From Odontocerum albicorne (taxonomy: Eukaryota; Arthropoda; Insecta; Trichoptera; Odontoceridae), in assembly GCA_949825065.1 (NCBI GenBank), contig OX463864.1, positions 17,621,327 through 17,685,326 of the forward strand: a stretch of 64,000 nucleotides of DNA, read 5' to 3'. The position numbers and the translations under genes were made by a program. The notes beneath the pieces are model-generated. The model ran no database searches. It had not been told where the DNA came from and saw nothing but the letters and a program-made list of their open reading frames with translations. Positions 1 to 10,565 of the stretch are shown piece after piece (the stretch's first letter is position 1; every line of letters begins with the position of its first letter).

Positions 1-59
1 ATTTATAAAGAAATATGAAAAAAAAAAAAAAATATTTAAAAAAAATCGATCGGAACTTA

Positions 60-809
60 TAAAAAAACTAATGGGATCTATACTTCCCACTGATACTTGG
101 TAGAATACTCAGTGTGCGTAAGAAAGAAAAACTTTTTTTTTTTAAGAATATAATTTATTTTAAGTAAAAAAACATTAAAATTAACATTATAATTAATCCT
201 CTTCTGCATTCATCGATATATCCGGTTGCGAAATTGTCACGTTATCAAGTGCATTCAATTCCTCTTGTGCACCATCGTCAATTTCTATGTCTGACATTTC
301 TTCAACATCGGGAAGTGAAAATAAAAACTCCATCGTTTTTTTCATGTGGTTGGGGTTATTCAAATTCCATTTATTAGCCATCTACAAGAAAAAACATTCA
401 TCACATATTTTGAAACATAACCTTTATTTAGCTTCGTGGGAAGGCCGCTTCCCACTTACCTTGAAATTCAGATCAAATCACCAGCTATGTATATATCATA
501 CAGTGAAAAAAATGTCTAAAGAACTCAAATCAATCGTCAAAATCCTTATTTACTTGAAAATTTTCAAGTTTCGTCACAAAATCAACGTATCTGACGCACG
601 AAACGCCAAACAAAACAACACGTGTTATTTAGAATTCAACTGCCAGTTACAAGATCAACCGATAAAGTAGGTTAATGTTTTATCGTAATACCCAATAATG
701 ACACTAGATGGCAGGAATGAATAAACTTGAGAAACGTAATTCCTACTGATCTTTTTAGAGCAATTTCGAAAGTGAGAAACCGTATTCCCATCAGCCACGA
801 AAGGGTTAA
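60..809 (-). mobile_element. piggyBac-like element, non-autonomous (probable)
   Basis: The right edge reads, on the minus strand, TTAA then CCCTTTCGTGGCTGATGGGA (TTAA at 806-809), which fits a piggyBac-type end: TTAA target and a CCC start. A weaker counterpart, CTAATGGGATCTATACTT, lies near 69-86, but no clean left TTAA was found, so the left boundary is a guess. The element encloses a short two-exon transcription unit on the minus strand (separate entry). Its size is far below an autonomous piggyBac, so it would be a deletion derivative. Confidence 0.45.
193..381 (-). CDS. small acidic ORF, 62 codons, with spliced leader exon
   Basis: The ORF opens with MANKWNLNNPNH, has an acidic middle (SLPDVEEMSDIEIDDGAQEE) and ends MNAEED before a stop. 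The start codon lies directly after a good acceptor (TTTTTTCTTGTAG, AG at 383-382), and upstream on the same strand is a strong donor, AAG/GTAAGT, at 460/459. This implies a 78-bp intron (382-459) and a non-coding first exon. An AATAAA-type signal follows near 155-165. The acidic, aspartate-rich N-terminus would fit the start of a piggyBac transposase inside a deleted element, but no catalytic domain is present. It could also be a chance ORF. Function unknown. Confidence 0.4.
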   Translation of the reverse strand: MANKWNLNNPNHMKKTMEFLFSLPDVEEMSDIEIDDGAQEELNALDNVTISQPDISMNAEED

Positions 810-820
810 CAAATACCAAA

Positions 821-985
821 AATAATACGGTCTGTATGTATGTATGAATTAAAAATAGACCATTAAAGAATTGAAAATAATAGGGTCTGTATGTATGTAT
901 GAATTAAAAATAGACCATTAAAGAATTGAAAATAATAGGGTCTGTATGTATGTATGAATTAAAAATAGATCATTAAATAATTAAA
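821..985 (+). repeat. 55-bp tandem repeat, three units
   Basis: Unit starts at 821, 876 and 931; each begins AATAATAGGGTCTGTATG and contains a short (GTAT)n run. Copies are nearly identical, the last drifting at its end. Confidence 0.85.
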
Positions 986-1185
986 AATCCAGGAAAAACT
1001 TTACCGATTTTTCAAAATATTCCTCATAAAATTGGCCACAAATTTGTCTCTGGAATTTTCTTCACACTAAAGTAGGCGCTTTAAGTCCCGACTACATTAG
1101 CGATGCATTTATTCAGAGCGTCGCTCGCTCTACAGCTGCTTAGTTTTCTCTATGGCTTTCTTCTTGGCTTCATTTTCTCTATGTA
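985..1185. other. no feature recognised
   Basis: AT-rich sequence with one GC-richer patch (1065-1190). No ORF or repeat partner was found. Confidence 0.4.
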
Positions 1186-1400
1186 TACTGACGGGCAGGC
1201 TCTCCAACTTGTTGGGCATGCCAATGATGTTTTAATTATCTAGATAATGTTCTCGTTTTTTCCGTAATTTCTTACGAAAAAACTGAAAAAAAAATAGGAA
1301 AAAACTAAAAATTTGCCTAAGGAAAAACGCAACATTTTTTTTTATATTTGAAATAACACGTTCAGGAAATAAATCAATCAATACATACAAAACGGATTAT
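1185..1400 (+). repeat. dispersed repeat, copy 1
   Basis: A diverged direct repeat of 2215-2420. Both hold CGGGC(A)GGCTCT near the start, then CCAATGAT, a TTACRAAAAA stretch, a T-run and AACACG about 150 bases later. Family unknown. Confidence 0.5.
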
Positions 1401-2215
1401 TTCTAAATGATACAAACGATTGAAATCTTAATGACGAATGTTTATTGTTATGTTAGGTTATTTATAATGAAGGATTGTTCAGATTAAATAAGATACATTT
1501 AAGAACATGGTTATGACAATAGACCAGTGACGAGACAATATGGCTGCCGTGTCTTCTAGTGATGTGACACTTGACAAGAGATGTGATACGTTACTAGTGA
1601 CGTGACACTAAACAATTATCTCATGCACAATTCAGCCATTTTAACTGATCATTGAAAATGAAGTTAATTATATGGATGAAGACAAAATAAAACACTCATT
1701 CTTCCACCATTTCAGCCACCATCTTCCTAAACCCTGCCAGCGTTGAATCAAATATGTCCACATCCGAGGTATCTACCATATTCTACTCTCGTCGCTTTCT
1801 TAATACTAAGTTAGGGAATCTTTTGATATTACTAAATGCCCACTGGACACTGACTTTTATTTATCATTTGAAATATATATTTTATTAAGTCACATCGTGG
1901 TCCTCCCCCTCCAATCTTCGTAATATTTTATAAGATATCTATTATATATTTGCGTGTGTATATCTATCCTTTTGTTCTGTATGTATTGTACATATAAACG
2001 CGTGTGACATATAATAATTTAAGTATATTTATATATAACGTATATGTATATTTATAACATTAATACATAGAAAAGTTTTACCCTTGCCACTCGACTATGT
2101 TTTTCTCCTCACAACCCCAGTCAAATCTCCATCAAATATCCCACGTCTGTTTTATAAGTCCGATTAATGAGTAAGGTGTCCTTAAATCGGACCGATACTC
2201 TGAGCACACACCATC
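1400..2215. other. unassigned AT-rich stretch
   Basis: No convincing ORF. A patch at 1690-1800 has more even base composition and could be an old coding relic, but it was not identified. TA-rich simple sequence occupies roughly 1930-2060. Confidence 0.4.
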
Positions 2216-2420
2216 AACAGTGTGGACACTGACTGACGGGCTCTACCAATTCTTTGGGCCAATGATAGTTTGATTATAATGGACATTGTCAGTTTTCAGT
2301 AATCTCTTACAAAAAATAGGTAGAATTTGGTTGAACGAAACTTTTTTTTTGTATTTAAAACAACACGGGGAAAAATGAACACAAACAAAACAAATGATTT
2401 TAAAATTATTTCGCATATTT
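2215..2420 (+). repeat. dispersed repeat, copy 2
   Basis: The partner of 1185-1400, in the same orientation and diverged by substitutions and small indels. Confidence 0.5.
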
Positions 2421-2489
2421 GCTCCCAAATTATTTAGTAAATAACCTAAAGCCATAAAAGTTATTAACATTAAACTCGTACATACATAT

Positions 2490-2670
2490 AATCACGCCGT
2501 GCCTCTTGCGGGGTAGACAGAGAGAACATATCTCCAATATTTTCTATCCAAGCATACAAATTTTGCATCTTCTACATTCATACATCTCATCTTGCACAAT
2601 AATTTATTATTATGAATATTTTTCACTTTACCTTGTTTCAAAATCTGATCAATTTGGTCCAGCGACATTT
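2490..2670 (-). mobile_element. LINE A fragment (3' end, variant subfamily)
   Basis: On the minus strand this matches the 36.2 kb copy over the last part of the ORF and the start of the 3' region, including the CCCCGCAAGAGGC stretch equivalent to the AYPxRD landmark. It carries stops and frameshifts. Confidence 0.55.
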
Positions 2671-3034
2671 TGAGGAATTGGGTGTTTTTAGTTTAAATGC
2701 TCTATTTTGGTGTAATTTGATTATGATGTGTTTTAGTTTGGCTTTTGTTTAAGTGTGATTTTTATTTTTAGTGTAATTTGATTATGATGTGTTTTAATTC
2801 GAAGAGGCGAAATCTATGTCGAGATCAGACTTGCCTGCCCCGATAGGGAAATGGGCCGATGATACGTATTTATTAATTTCATATTACCGAGCGGAAGACA
2901 TAAAAAATGCAATTCTATGAAATTTCTTATTTCTTCAGGCCTTGCCTAGCGTAGCGGTTGTCTATATCCACACAATGCTGGCTTTACATACATTGTTATG
3001 CATTTGTACTCTTTTATTTTCCTTTTATTTATTT

Positions 3035-3365
3035 AACACTTTTATTGCAAATACAATCTGGTGGGTTTATTGCCAGGCGGTTATCTCTTCCAACCAACCA
3101 GACAAATGAAAATGAAGCAAGTTACATGGTCGCATAAATCATTCAAATGTCTATCCATCCCCACGAAATCCATAAACATATGAGCATATGCCCACAAACC
3201 CCACAAAGACAAACAATCACCCGAACATTATTTTTCATATAAAGTGAGATATCATCAATTAAAGGAAAAGGAAGGGATGGTGGAGAGGAAAGGAAAAGAA
3301 AAAAAATAAGGAATGAAACACGTTATTTTACTGACTAGATTATTTAGTGTTTTTTCAGCCTTTTA
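3035..3365 (-). mobile_element. LINE D 3' untranslated fragment
   Basis: Read on the minus strand, this covers the same sequence as 8577-8865: AACGTGTTTCATT, the TTCCTTTCCTCTCCACCAT run, a GGGTTTGTGGGCATATGC block and then the terminal TGGTTGGTTGGAAGAG segment, GATTGTATTTGCAATAAA and TAAATAAA. The terminal ~55 bases are also the tail of the SINE in this window. Confidence 0.8.
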
Positions 3366-3920
3366 ATTAAAACTTTTTGAATTGCAAATGTCATATTGTT
3401 GATAATAAACAAATAAAAAAATAAGAAGCACGATAATTATCGCAATCTATCATTTCACCTTTTTTCGGGTAAACAAACTGTCACTGTTTCACCCATCCCG
3501 CAGTGAATCTCAGCAGACTAGCTTAGAATATCAATGTGTAGACTCTGATCATAATATGGACAAGATAAACAGCGATATTTATTGAATAAATGTATGATAT
3601 TTGATATTATAAATAGGAGTTTACGGCTCTGATCCCCGAGATATAGAGGCGGTTGGCAGGGTGTCATATTTCAAGATAAACCCTTCAACACTGTGGGAAC
3701 TGTACTTTAAATTTAAAATACAAAATTTCAAATCGCAACTCGTTTTTTTTTTATTTTATCAGAATTTTGTGTGGTCCACACATTAACAATTATATCATCT
3801 CATTTTGTCCGTCCCGAGGCAAATTAATAATATTATGTACAACCGCGAATCCCGTTGTCACCCTGATTTTAAAAAAATATCGTTTCAGTATAGTTGTCAC
3901 TTAAAGCTTGTTTAACACCA
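3365..3920. other. no feature recognised
   Basis: AT-rich. A GC-richer patch (3620-3690) was not identified. No intact ORF. Confidence 0.4.
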
Positions 3921-3978
3921 TTGTGACTGGTTGGAAGAGATTACCACGTGGTAATAAACCAGTCAGGTGCCAAAATCT
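3918..3978 (+). mobile_element. SINE tail fragment
   Basis: Contains GACTGGTTGGAAGAGATTACC, the matching GGTAATAAACC arm and CAGTCAGGTG, i.e. the 3' domain of the SINE without its tRNA part. Confidence 0.65.
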
Positions 3979-4672
3979 AAATTTTAACCATTCGTGTATA
4001 ATTATTATAAACTACGATAAGCAAAAAGTGCGAATACTTGAAAATAATATAACTTTTATTTCCATAGCCCCTATTGATGTCTAAATTTACTCAATCTCTC
4101 TAACTATCCGTTAAAGAGCTTCCAGAAGTCTTCTCATAGCCTAAAATGTTGACTTACCAATTTTCCTCAGTAAACTCACGAGCATTATTATTTTTTATAC
4201 CTTTATCTTAAGGTTGAACTAGTTGTATTGCATCCAGGTTGTACTATAATACTCTTCTTCATCTTGCCCAATGCATCAGCCTTAATTTCACATGCATTCC
4301 TTATTACTCCATTCCGTATACTGTCATACATTGTCATCCCATGTATTGTTCTCAGTGCTTATATTTCTAAAGCATTAATTCGCCTTTTTCCAGTCTTTTT
4401 ATATAACAAACTTTGTACTGAAGTACTGTCATCTTAGCAGGTTTTGAGACAGTGTGGTTTGAGTATACGAGTTTGTATTTTTTTTTTGTTTATTGGAGTG
4501 GATTAATCATATCTATGCTTTTTTTAGTGTGTTTAAGGCCTTGGATTACCTGAGCCTTGATCTGTCTCATATTTGTTGTAAGTGGTATGCGTGTGCTTCG
4601 ATATGATTCGTGGAAATGTTTATAAAAATTGTGACAAGTTGTTTTTACTCGTATATTCATGCCCATTGTGAT
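3978..4672. other. no feature recognised
   Basis: AT-rich, including a TACTCGTA octamer at 4646-4653. The small ORF here has no recognisable domain. Confidence 0.4.
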
Positions 4673-4675
4673 TTA

Positions 4676-4774
4676 TTTTATCAAACACTGTTTATTCCAC
4701 TTTTTGTAACGGTATAACCTTACCGGTTTCAATGCTTTCACCTCATCTTCGTGGGAGCACAAACAAGACTAAAT
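4676..4774 (-). repeat. Penelope terminal repeat (downstream copy)
   Basis: The same ~100-bp unit as at 6403-6505, 16015-16118, 25262-25350 and in the two inverted pairs. In this copy the first ribozyme-like box has decayed (ACGAAGA instead of CTGAAGA), while GAAACCGG and the TATACCGTTA pairing arm remain. Confidence 0.75.
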
Positions 4775-5248
4775 TCTGTGCGAACTGGTACCCGCCTCAA
4801 CGGTTGGGGACATTCGGGTTGGGGAGTGGGGGCTGAGGGAGGCATGGGACGATCTCGGCCAGCAGCGGAGAGATTTTTGAGATATATGGTATGTGTTTAC
4901 CAGATATTCGCCTCGGTGTACTGACTGAGAAATTTCTAGGGCCTCTAATCTGCCCAACTTATTTCCGTTAATACTGATATGTAAGAATTTTGCATCATCG
5001 ATAGAAAAAGTATGGTTTTCACGGTGACAATGATTAGCCATTTCAGAATAAATTAGAGGATTTGTTAAGGCGTATTTGTGTTCACGAAATCTCTTTTCAA
5101 AGGATCTTCCTGTCTTTCCTATATATAAATTATCAGTCAGTACATAAAAGTTTATACACACCACTGTTGCTAAGTATTCCATTTTTGCCCAACATTCTAA
5201 TTTGAATGTTTCCCTTGTAACCTTTTTTAATGCTCGATAAAAGACCAA
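4769..5248 (-). pseudogene. GIY-YIG endonuclease domain of a Penelope-like ORF (fragment)
   Basis: A 159-codon reading frame. Residues 42-57 read YIGKTGRSFEKRFREH, the YIG motif followed by the conserved Arg and Lys/Arg-rich helix; MANHCHRENHTF (70-81) and LEALEI (101-106, with the expected catalytic Glu) follow in the usual order. The first box is less clear (INFYVL at 32-37 where a G-I/V-Y is expected), which may have cost activity. In this family the domain sits at the C-terminus after a telomerase-like reverse transcriptase and nicks target DNA. The reverse transcriptase is absent here. The last ~45 residues run into sequence unlike the family. No natural start codon is evident, so this is a relic. 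Confidence 0.72.
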
Positions 5249-5404
5249 ATATTATAATAAAATATAATAAGATGTATTGGTTTTATCAAATACTGTTAAG
5301 TCCATTTTATATGAGCTATAAAGTGGAATAAATGGTGTTTGATTAAACAATTAACATTTTTTTTAAATCTCCACAGTATTAATGCATTAACTTTAAATAA
5401 TACA

Positions 5405-6232
5405 AATAAATTAAGATGTATGGATTTGTAGGAGACCGCCAAAGAAGCACAAGTATATGTTTTCGTGCCTCATTGACTTTGGTTATGATGATGATGATAA
5501 GTTATTCACTTTCTTACCCGGTCCCGAAAGTGTCACGATACTCCCAGTCAATACATATGAGAATATTGTTGTTATTAGAAATTAGTATCAGGAGGGGAGT
5601 ATTCGTATATAGCTTTTGTGCCTCGCAATTCCTTCAGAAGGCTCTGACGGGAGCAGCCTCCTCCTCGGTTGCTGTATAAATACGAGTACCTGGCTGGTAT
5701 TCTGTTGCCATTACTGATTACTGCTCGGTATAATTAATTATGGCTTGGAGCCTCGCCTCGCCGCCTACTTTACATTATCATCTAAGATTTCATTTCGTTT
5801 AATCCCGTGGGAACGAATCGATTGAATTTATTTTCAGTTTCACTTTAAGGTAAATATTTGTTCCCAAAGACAAATTCCAATATTTGTGATTGGAAATGAA
5901 AATACTCGCGCGTGTATCACGTTATGTGATGAGATTTATGAACCATTAAATTATACCGATATTTGAAGTAGACTTACAATATGGAAAACAAATAGCACTG
6001 ATATTGTTTGCCACTTGAGGGGTGGAATTAAGATATGACAACCAACACGAAGCCTACCCCTAAATAAATACAATCATCTTGTATACATACACCCACATAC
6101 TTATCATAACGATGCGGGGAAGTAACGAACCTAACGGCCGCAGCAGCCACCTTCCTGTCATTACAGTCAACTTTTTTTTTTGTTTTATTTTTAATCTTTA
6201 AATAATCGTTTGATTCCCGAGTAAGAACATTT
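5405..6232. other. unassigned, with one GC-richer patch
   Basis: 5600-5790 has clearly higher GC than its surroundings and a TATAAATA-like string, but no gene was recognised. A TACGAGTA octamer lies at 5681-5688. Confidence 0.35.
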
Positions 6233-6300
6233 GAAGATAGTCTGCTCTCTAAACGGCGCTGTATAAATTGTAGTTTTATTATAATTACTATCAAAAGTCA
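6232..6300 (+). mobile_element. LINE C 3' fragment
   Basis: Carries TCTGCTCTCTAAACGGCGCT and TATAAATTG followed by TTTTATTAT, shared with 28546-28600, 60700-60770 and 62810-62880. Confidence 0.6.
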
Positions 6301-6349
6301 ATCCAGACATACAATAATCCGTGGATATTTAAAAATAAATATATTACAT

Positions 6350-6505
6350 ATGTTGTTTATAGTTAAGGCATTAACGTTGTGGAGGTTTAAATACATTGTA
6401 ATTTATTTTTAACAAACACTGTTTATTCCACTTTTTTATGACGGTATTACCCTACCGGTTTCAAGGCTTTCACCTCATCTTCAGGGGAGTACAAACAAGA
6501 CTAAA
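6350..6505 (-). mobile_element. solo Penelope terminal repeat
   Basis: The leader block (TTTATAGTTAAGGCATTAAC, + strand) is followed by the terminal repeat in reverse orientation: AACACTGTTTATTCCACTTT, CCTACCGGTTTCAAGGC and CACCTCATCTTCAGGGG. There is no ORF. It holds one of the two best-preserved hammerhead-like cores. Confidence 0.8.
6440..6484 (-). ncRNA. candidate hammerhead ribozyme core
   Basis: Minus strand: CTGAAGA (6484-6478), a short AGG/CCT hairpin with loop TGAAAG, GAAAC, CGGTA pairing with TACCG, and a GTC triplet at 6442-6440, the expected cleavage site. This is the order CUGANGA, stem II, GAAA, stem III, NUH of a hammerhead. Stem III is short and stem I is not obvious, as reported for the minimal hammerheads of Penelope-like elements. 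Activity is untested. Confidence 0.5.
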
Positions 6506-6524
6506 TGCATATATTACATACGTA

Positions 6525-6900
6525 CTTACCGCCGTTTCTCGGTCGAAGTAGGCAGATAGAAGTGAACACCAAACTCTCTATTGTGAACTCACATATTTCG
6601 CCTTTTCTACACCCATACACGTTCTCATTCATACAACTGCTACGATTTCTGTGACTTTTAACCTTTTACAAAAATCATTTACTTCAACCATACTTTTCAC
6701 TCACATTTGCACTGTATATTCGTCTTTCTTCGTTCATTAATTCTACATACTCAAACTTTTTTAGAGTACTCTTCATCTTACTCACCACTTAGCCTTAAGG
6801 TCATATTCATCCCTTATCACTTCATTCCGTATTCTATCATACAGTATCACTCCATGTATTCTTCTCGGTCCTCTCATTTCTACTGCAGAAACATATAGTT
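6525..6900 (-). mobile_element. LINE A fragment
   Basis: The minus-strand translation, with frameshifts, recovers VEMRGPRRI, YDRIRNEVIRDE, VEVNDFCK and SAYFDRETA, the C-terminal landmarks of family A in order. The 5' part is missing. Confidence 0.75.
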
Positions 6901-7500
6901 CATTTCTTTTCGTTTTTAATTTTTTTCTTTGTTTATTTAAATATTTTTAATAGTATTTTATTTTCGATTTTTATTCTACATTTATGCTTCGCCAATTTAG
7001 AATTTAAGTTCAGAAATTTTCTGACCGCTTTTAATGACTGAAATATAATTTTTACCTTTAAACTTGTTTTTATTTAATTTAATTTAACCCCTTCATTTAC
7101 GTTGATGTCTCATCACTCCTGTTTTATCTACTACAAACACATTTTGTCATCTAAAAATACAATCCTCCCCCGAAATATATGTTTTATATCAATTAAAATA
7201 TTTCTTTAATATCTCTCACATATCATCGTACAAAATATTCAGAAATAAACACGACATATGCGGTAATTTAATTTTCTTATGCCTTGTTGGGTCCTTGTGT
7301 ATAATTTTTTTTATTCTTTGTGTATCCGACTCACAAAAAAGGGGTAGCATTTTGAACCTGCCACAAAAAATCACCCCTTATATTTTGACACATATACGCA
7401 AAAGTGACTCAACCCATAAATCATATACATAAATTTAATTAATTGTAAACATAAACCTGTTCTTGTTTCATCGCGCAAAACACAATTTATAATATTTCAG
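6900..7500. other. no feature recognised
   Basis: AT-rich non-coding sequence on both strands. Confidence 0.4.
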
Positions 7501-8030
7501 TTTTTGTAGAAAGCTGAATGTACGAATTTGTATCGTCTTCTTCAAACATCGAAGATGAGAACTACAAACTATCGCAGAAAAATCTTTTGGAGATAGTCAG
7601 AAACTTTCACATTCTACAGACCTTCAACATGGAGGATATCATCATATGGAGCATGAAGAGGAGATACTGACGTTACCATATAATTTGAACGGACAAAGAC
7701 TCTCGTGCATAGCGGCATTGGAGATCTCCGCAGGACATCGCACAATTAGGAAGGCTGCCTAAAAGGTGGAGAGACAGTTAGTGATCTGCCTTCGGCGAAT
7801 GATTTTCGCAACAACAGATCCGAAATCTACATCAAGACGAAGGCAGAACGTATGGGTTCATAACCTCACTGCTGAGGCAACGAACGGCGAGTATAAGAGA
7901 AATAATAACACGTGTCATCAACGAGGAGACCTTGAGTACTTTCCTCCATCAGTCACCGAAGATGAGTGAAAGATGGTCTATTTTAGATAGTCCTCCAGCT
8001 AAACGTTAATGTGCGGTGACTTTCTTGATT
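7500..8030 (+). pseudogene. possible DNA-transposon (PIF/Harbinger-like?) coding relic
   Basis: Base composition rises here and frames stay open for short runs. One reads NVWVHNLTAEATNGEYKRNN then LEYF, which has the W-V-H / G-E-Y / Y-F spacing of the N-terminal region of PIF/Harbinger nucleases. No catalytic motifs are present and frames break often. The assignment is weak. Confidence 0.25.
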
Positions 8031-8330
8031 GATTCTAAATTTGTTTATAATTTTGCTTACTTTTCATATATTTTTATTTGATTTCTTCGTTTACAATATG
8101 CTTTTTTAATGTTTTTTTTTATCGAGTAGATTATAAAAGTTGAAGGACTCACAGGAGTCTCTTTGGGTAGTTCCTTATTCGTCACTACGTGACGTTGCGC
8201 TCATAAAAAATATAAAAATTTCAATCTTGTATTGTAGATCGCACTGGATGAGGACTTATTTTGTCTCCCATAATAGCGTGAGAGGGAGGGGGGGATTGAA
8301 CTAAATTGAAAAACTTATGCACTGGTTATC
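8030..8330. other. no feature recognised
   Basis: AT-rich. No ORF or repeat partner was found. Confidence 0.4.
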
Positions 8331-8444
8331 GTAAATTCTTAGAGCGCTATTAAGCCCTCTTATCTCGCCGAAAATTTTCAGCCTCTTTCCAATCATGGAT
8401 TAGCGCTACGCTCAAACAGAGATTGTTTATTGGCATTTCCAGTT

Positions 8445-8585
8445 CAGCGCTCCTCTTTCTTTACGTCTTCCTTTACAGTCCATGCAGTGAGACTCTGGAA
8501 TCAGTTACAAACCAATATAAGACTCGCTCCGTCCTTGGCATGCTTTAAGAAGCGACTGAAAAAACTCTTCGTTTCTAGTCAGTGA
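8445..8585 (+). pseudogene. C-terminus of LINE D reverse transcriptase ORF
   Basis: The frame reads QRSSFFTSSFTVHAVRLWNQ, then LQTNIRLAPSLACFKKRLKK and LFVSSQ before TGA. The pattern FTVxAxRLWNxLP..FKKxLK is the usual end of CR1/L2-type ORFs. The frame is open from about 8445; upstream sequence is broken. Confidence 0.75.
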
Positions 8586-8766
8586 AATAACGTGTTTCAT
8601 TCCTGATTTTTCTTTTCCTTTCCTCTCCACCATCCGTTCCTTTCCTTTTGATTGATGATATCTCACTTTATATAAGAATCGGGTGATTGTCCGTCTTTGT
8701 GGTCTTCGTGGGCATGTGCTCATGTGTATGTTTATAGATTTCGTGGGGATGGATAATCATTTGAAT

Positions 8767-8833
8767 GATTAATATTTAATTAATTAATTATTAATTAATA
8801 ATTAATATTTAATTAATAATTAATTAATAATCA
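8767..8833. repeat. TTAA/TTAATT simple repeat
   Basis: Alternating TTAATTAATT and its complement, self-complementary throughout and therefore able to fold back. Confidence 0.85.
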
Positions 8834-8865
8834 GATTGTATTTGCAATAAAAATGTTAAATAAAT

Positions 8866-9838
8866 AAAATAGCACCTGACGAAAAGCTGCATCAGATTAA
8901 ATCTGCCGATCGTCGCGAAACTTTGATTTCCTTGCCATCGGAACTTTACGTTTGATGTGTCGAGACTGCGATTGCTGAAATGTAATAATTTGCACACAAT
9001 AAACTATTACAATCAGAATAGTTGACAATCATACTCGATCATGCAGGTTTACCTATCACCATGAAACTCAATTTCAAGTCATATTTTAGATTTGTGTTCT
9101 TTATATAACAGATGTTGATATTTATTTAATGAACTTGTGCATATTTTACCGAATTGCACATTTCAAATTGCAGACGAGTGTGAAACAATCACCACAAATT
9201 CTTTCTACCCTAACACAAGAGCTACCCCAGATGAAAGTAAACACGAGGGTTGATCGCTGGAGGCATTCTGTTTGCTCGATCCACCGCTTCCTCTTTCACC
9301 CCTTCGTATTCTCTCACCCGTGCTCCTTCTGTCTGAATGTGGATTACCTCTCAAATAGCTGCTGGGATGTGGACTGAGAATCAGGATAATTAACTCCATA
9401 ATTGAGTTTCTTTCATCTTCATAGGGATCTGGTTGTTATAAGCTGATCTGTTGTTTATTATTTTACCTATACGTACTGATTTACGTTCGTTTTATTATAC
9501 ACTTCTTAGTTGTTACCCTCGCGATACAAAAATATCTAACTGAGCAACTTATAAATTTATTTGTTCATACACGGAATCAACGAAACTTAAGTGTCTTTCC
9601 AATCGATCTATGTTATATCTCAGAAAGATGCAGCAGTGATGACATTGGGACTTCCTTTCAGCAGGTCTTCTTCACAGTTGGTAAACCATCAGGTGCGACA
9701 TTGATTGAATGTCACCACACATGCATAGTAGCGGGTCTTCTGTGCCAATCCTTCATCTGAAGAGATTTTCTTTTAATCTATCCACGAGGGGTGCATATGC
9801 GATTAAGAGATGTCCATACGGCCTATTATAGGTGGTGT
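8866..9838. other. unassigned stretch
   Basis: No recognised gene. The two overlapping ORFs on opposite strands at 9129-9399 share the same GC-richer patch and neither shows a known motif. Confidence 0.35.
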
Positions 9839-9920
9839 CCCACCGGAAGGCAACAGTAATCGAATTCGCTACCCCGGGTTGGAATACAGGCTTCTCACCA
9901 ACTAGGCCACCGCTCCTTGT
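9838..9920 (-). mobile_element. SINE tRNA-like head (relic)
   Basis: Minus strand: an A-box-like GTGGCCTAGTTGGTGAGAA and a B-box-like AATTCGATTAC at tRNA spacing. Confidence 0.6.
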
Positions 9921-10437
9921 TCTATTAAGTCCAAGGATCACTCTACACACTATTTAAATGAGGTTAAATCATAATCAGTTTTTTTTTAAACTTAAATTCT
10001 CAAATATTCTTGTATGGAATTCCATAAAGTTAAAGCGGAAACTTTTGATAAAATTAAAGTTTTGAGGAAAGAAACGAAGTCGCAGGAAATTGACAGGTCA
10101 TTATTATTCCTCACAAATAATATTTCGGCTTGGAATTTGTTTTAAAGTGCTTTTCTGAAAAGTTCTGGAAGTTGTCATAGCTGAAAATAAAACTATTTGT
10201 CATAAGAATACGTCTTTGTAAATGTCGCCCCTCGTCGCGGGATTAGTCATTTATAAATTATTATACCCGATATCGTCAAATAATAAATTCCCTGAGGCAG
10301 ACTTATTTAATAGTTGAAACCATTTTTCATTTTAATCCGGCCAACCGTACTCCCTTTTGGGTACGCTGATTTCGGATACACGGTGGTTCCGAGTTGATTC
10401 TTTTTCAATTTAAATTATATCGATTAAAAAAAACCAT
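9920..10437. other. no feature recognised
   Basis: AT-rich, non-coding on inspection. Confidence 0.4.
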
Positions 10438-10565
10438 TGAAATGTGTGCTCTTATAAAACTATATGGGGTGAGAATGTATGGCAGAATACGGAATAAAGT
10501 GTTAAAGGGTGGATATACGAGAGAAATGTTAGATGATAAGGTTTGGGCATGTCTTTGATGTCTCT
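10437..10565 (+). mobile_element. LINE A fragment
   Basis: Matches the YDRIRNEV to FGHV part of family A (ATGTATGGCAGAATACGGAA and TTTGGGCATGT). Confidence 0.6.

Larger units (their letters stand above)
4672..5405 (-). mobile_element. truncated Penelope-like element
   Basis: Minus-strand order: a leader block at 5405-5345 (TTAATGCATTAATACTGTGG, related to the block preceding every other Penelope repeat here), a remnant of the terminal repeat (5345-5283), a GIY-YIG ORF (5248-4769) and a downstream terminal repeat (4775-4676) with GGTGAAAGCATTGAAACCGG and AACAGTGTTTGATAAAA. Repeats on both sides of an ORF ending in GIY-YIG are the layout known for Penelope-like elements, with partial, permuted long terminal repeats. 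The reverse transcriptase is missing, so this is a 5'-truncated or internally deleted copy. Confidence 0.7.
8330..8866 (+). mobile_element. LINE D 3' end (ORF tail and 3' UTR)
   Basis: Holds the last ~47 codons of the ORF (separate entry), then a 3' UTR shared with 3035-3365, 43380-43570 and 56780-57085, ending in GATTGTATTTGCAATAAA and TAAATAAA. An AT palindromic block (8767-8833) has been inserted or has expanded just before the terminal segment and replaces most of the SINE-like tail. Confidence 0.8.

Noticed and set aside
1..60. Poly(A) tracts at the left edge as a retroposon tail
   Set aside because: There are several short A-runs with no retroelement body beside them inside the window.
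287..670. 127-codon ORF on the + strand
   Set aside because: It is antisense to the spliced minus-strand unit at 193-460 and has chance-like composition.
9129..9399. Overlapping ORFs on both strands as a gene
   Set aside because: No motif, no splice context, and both frames share one GC-richer patch.
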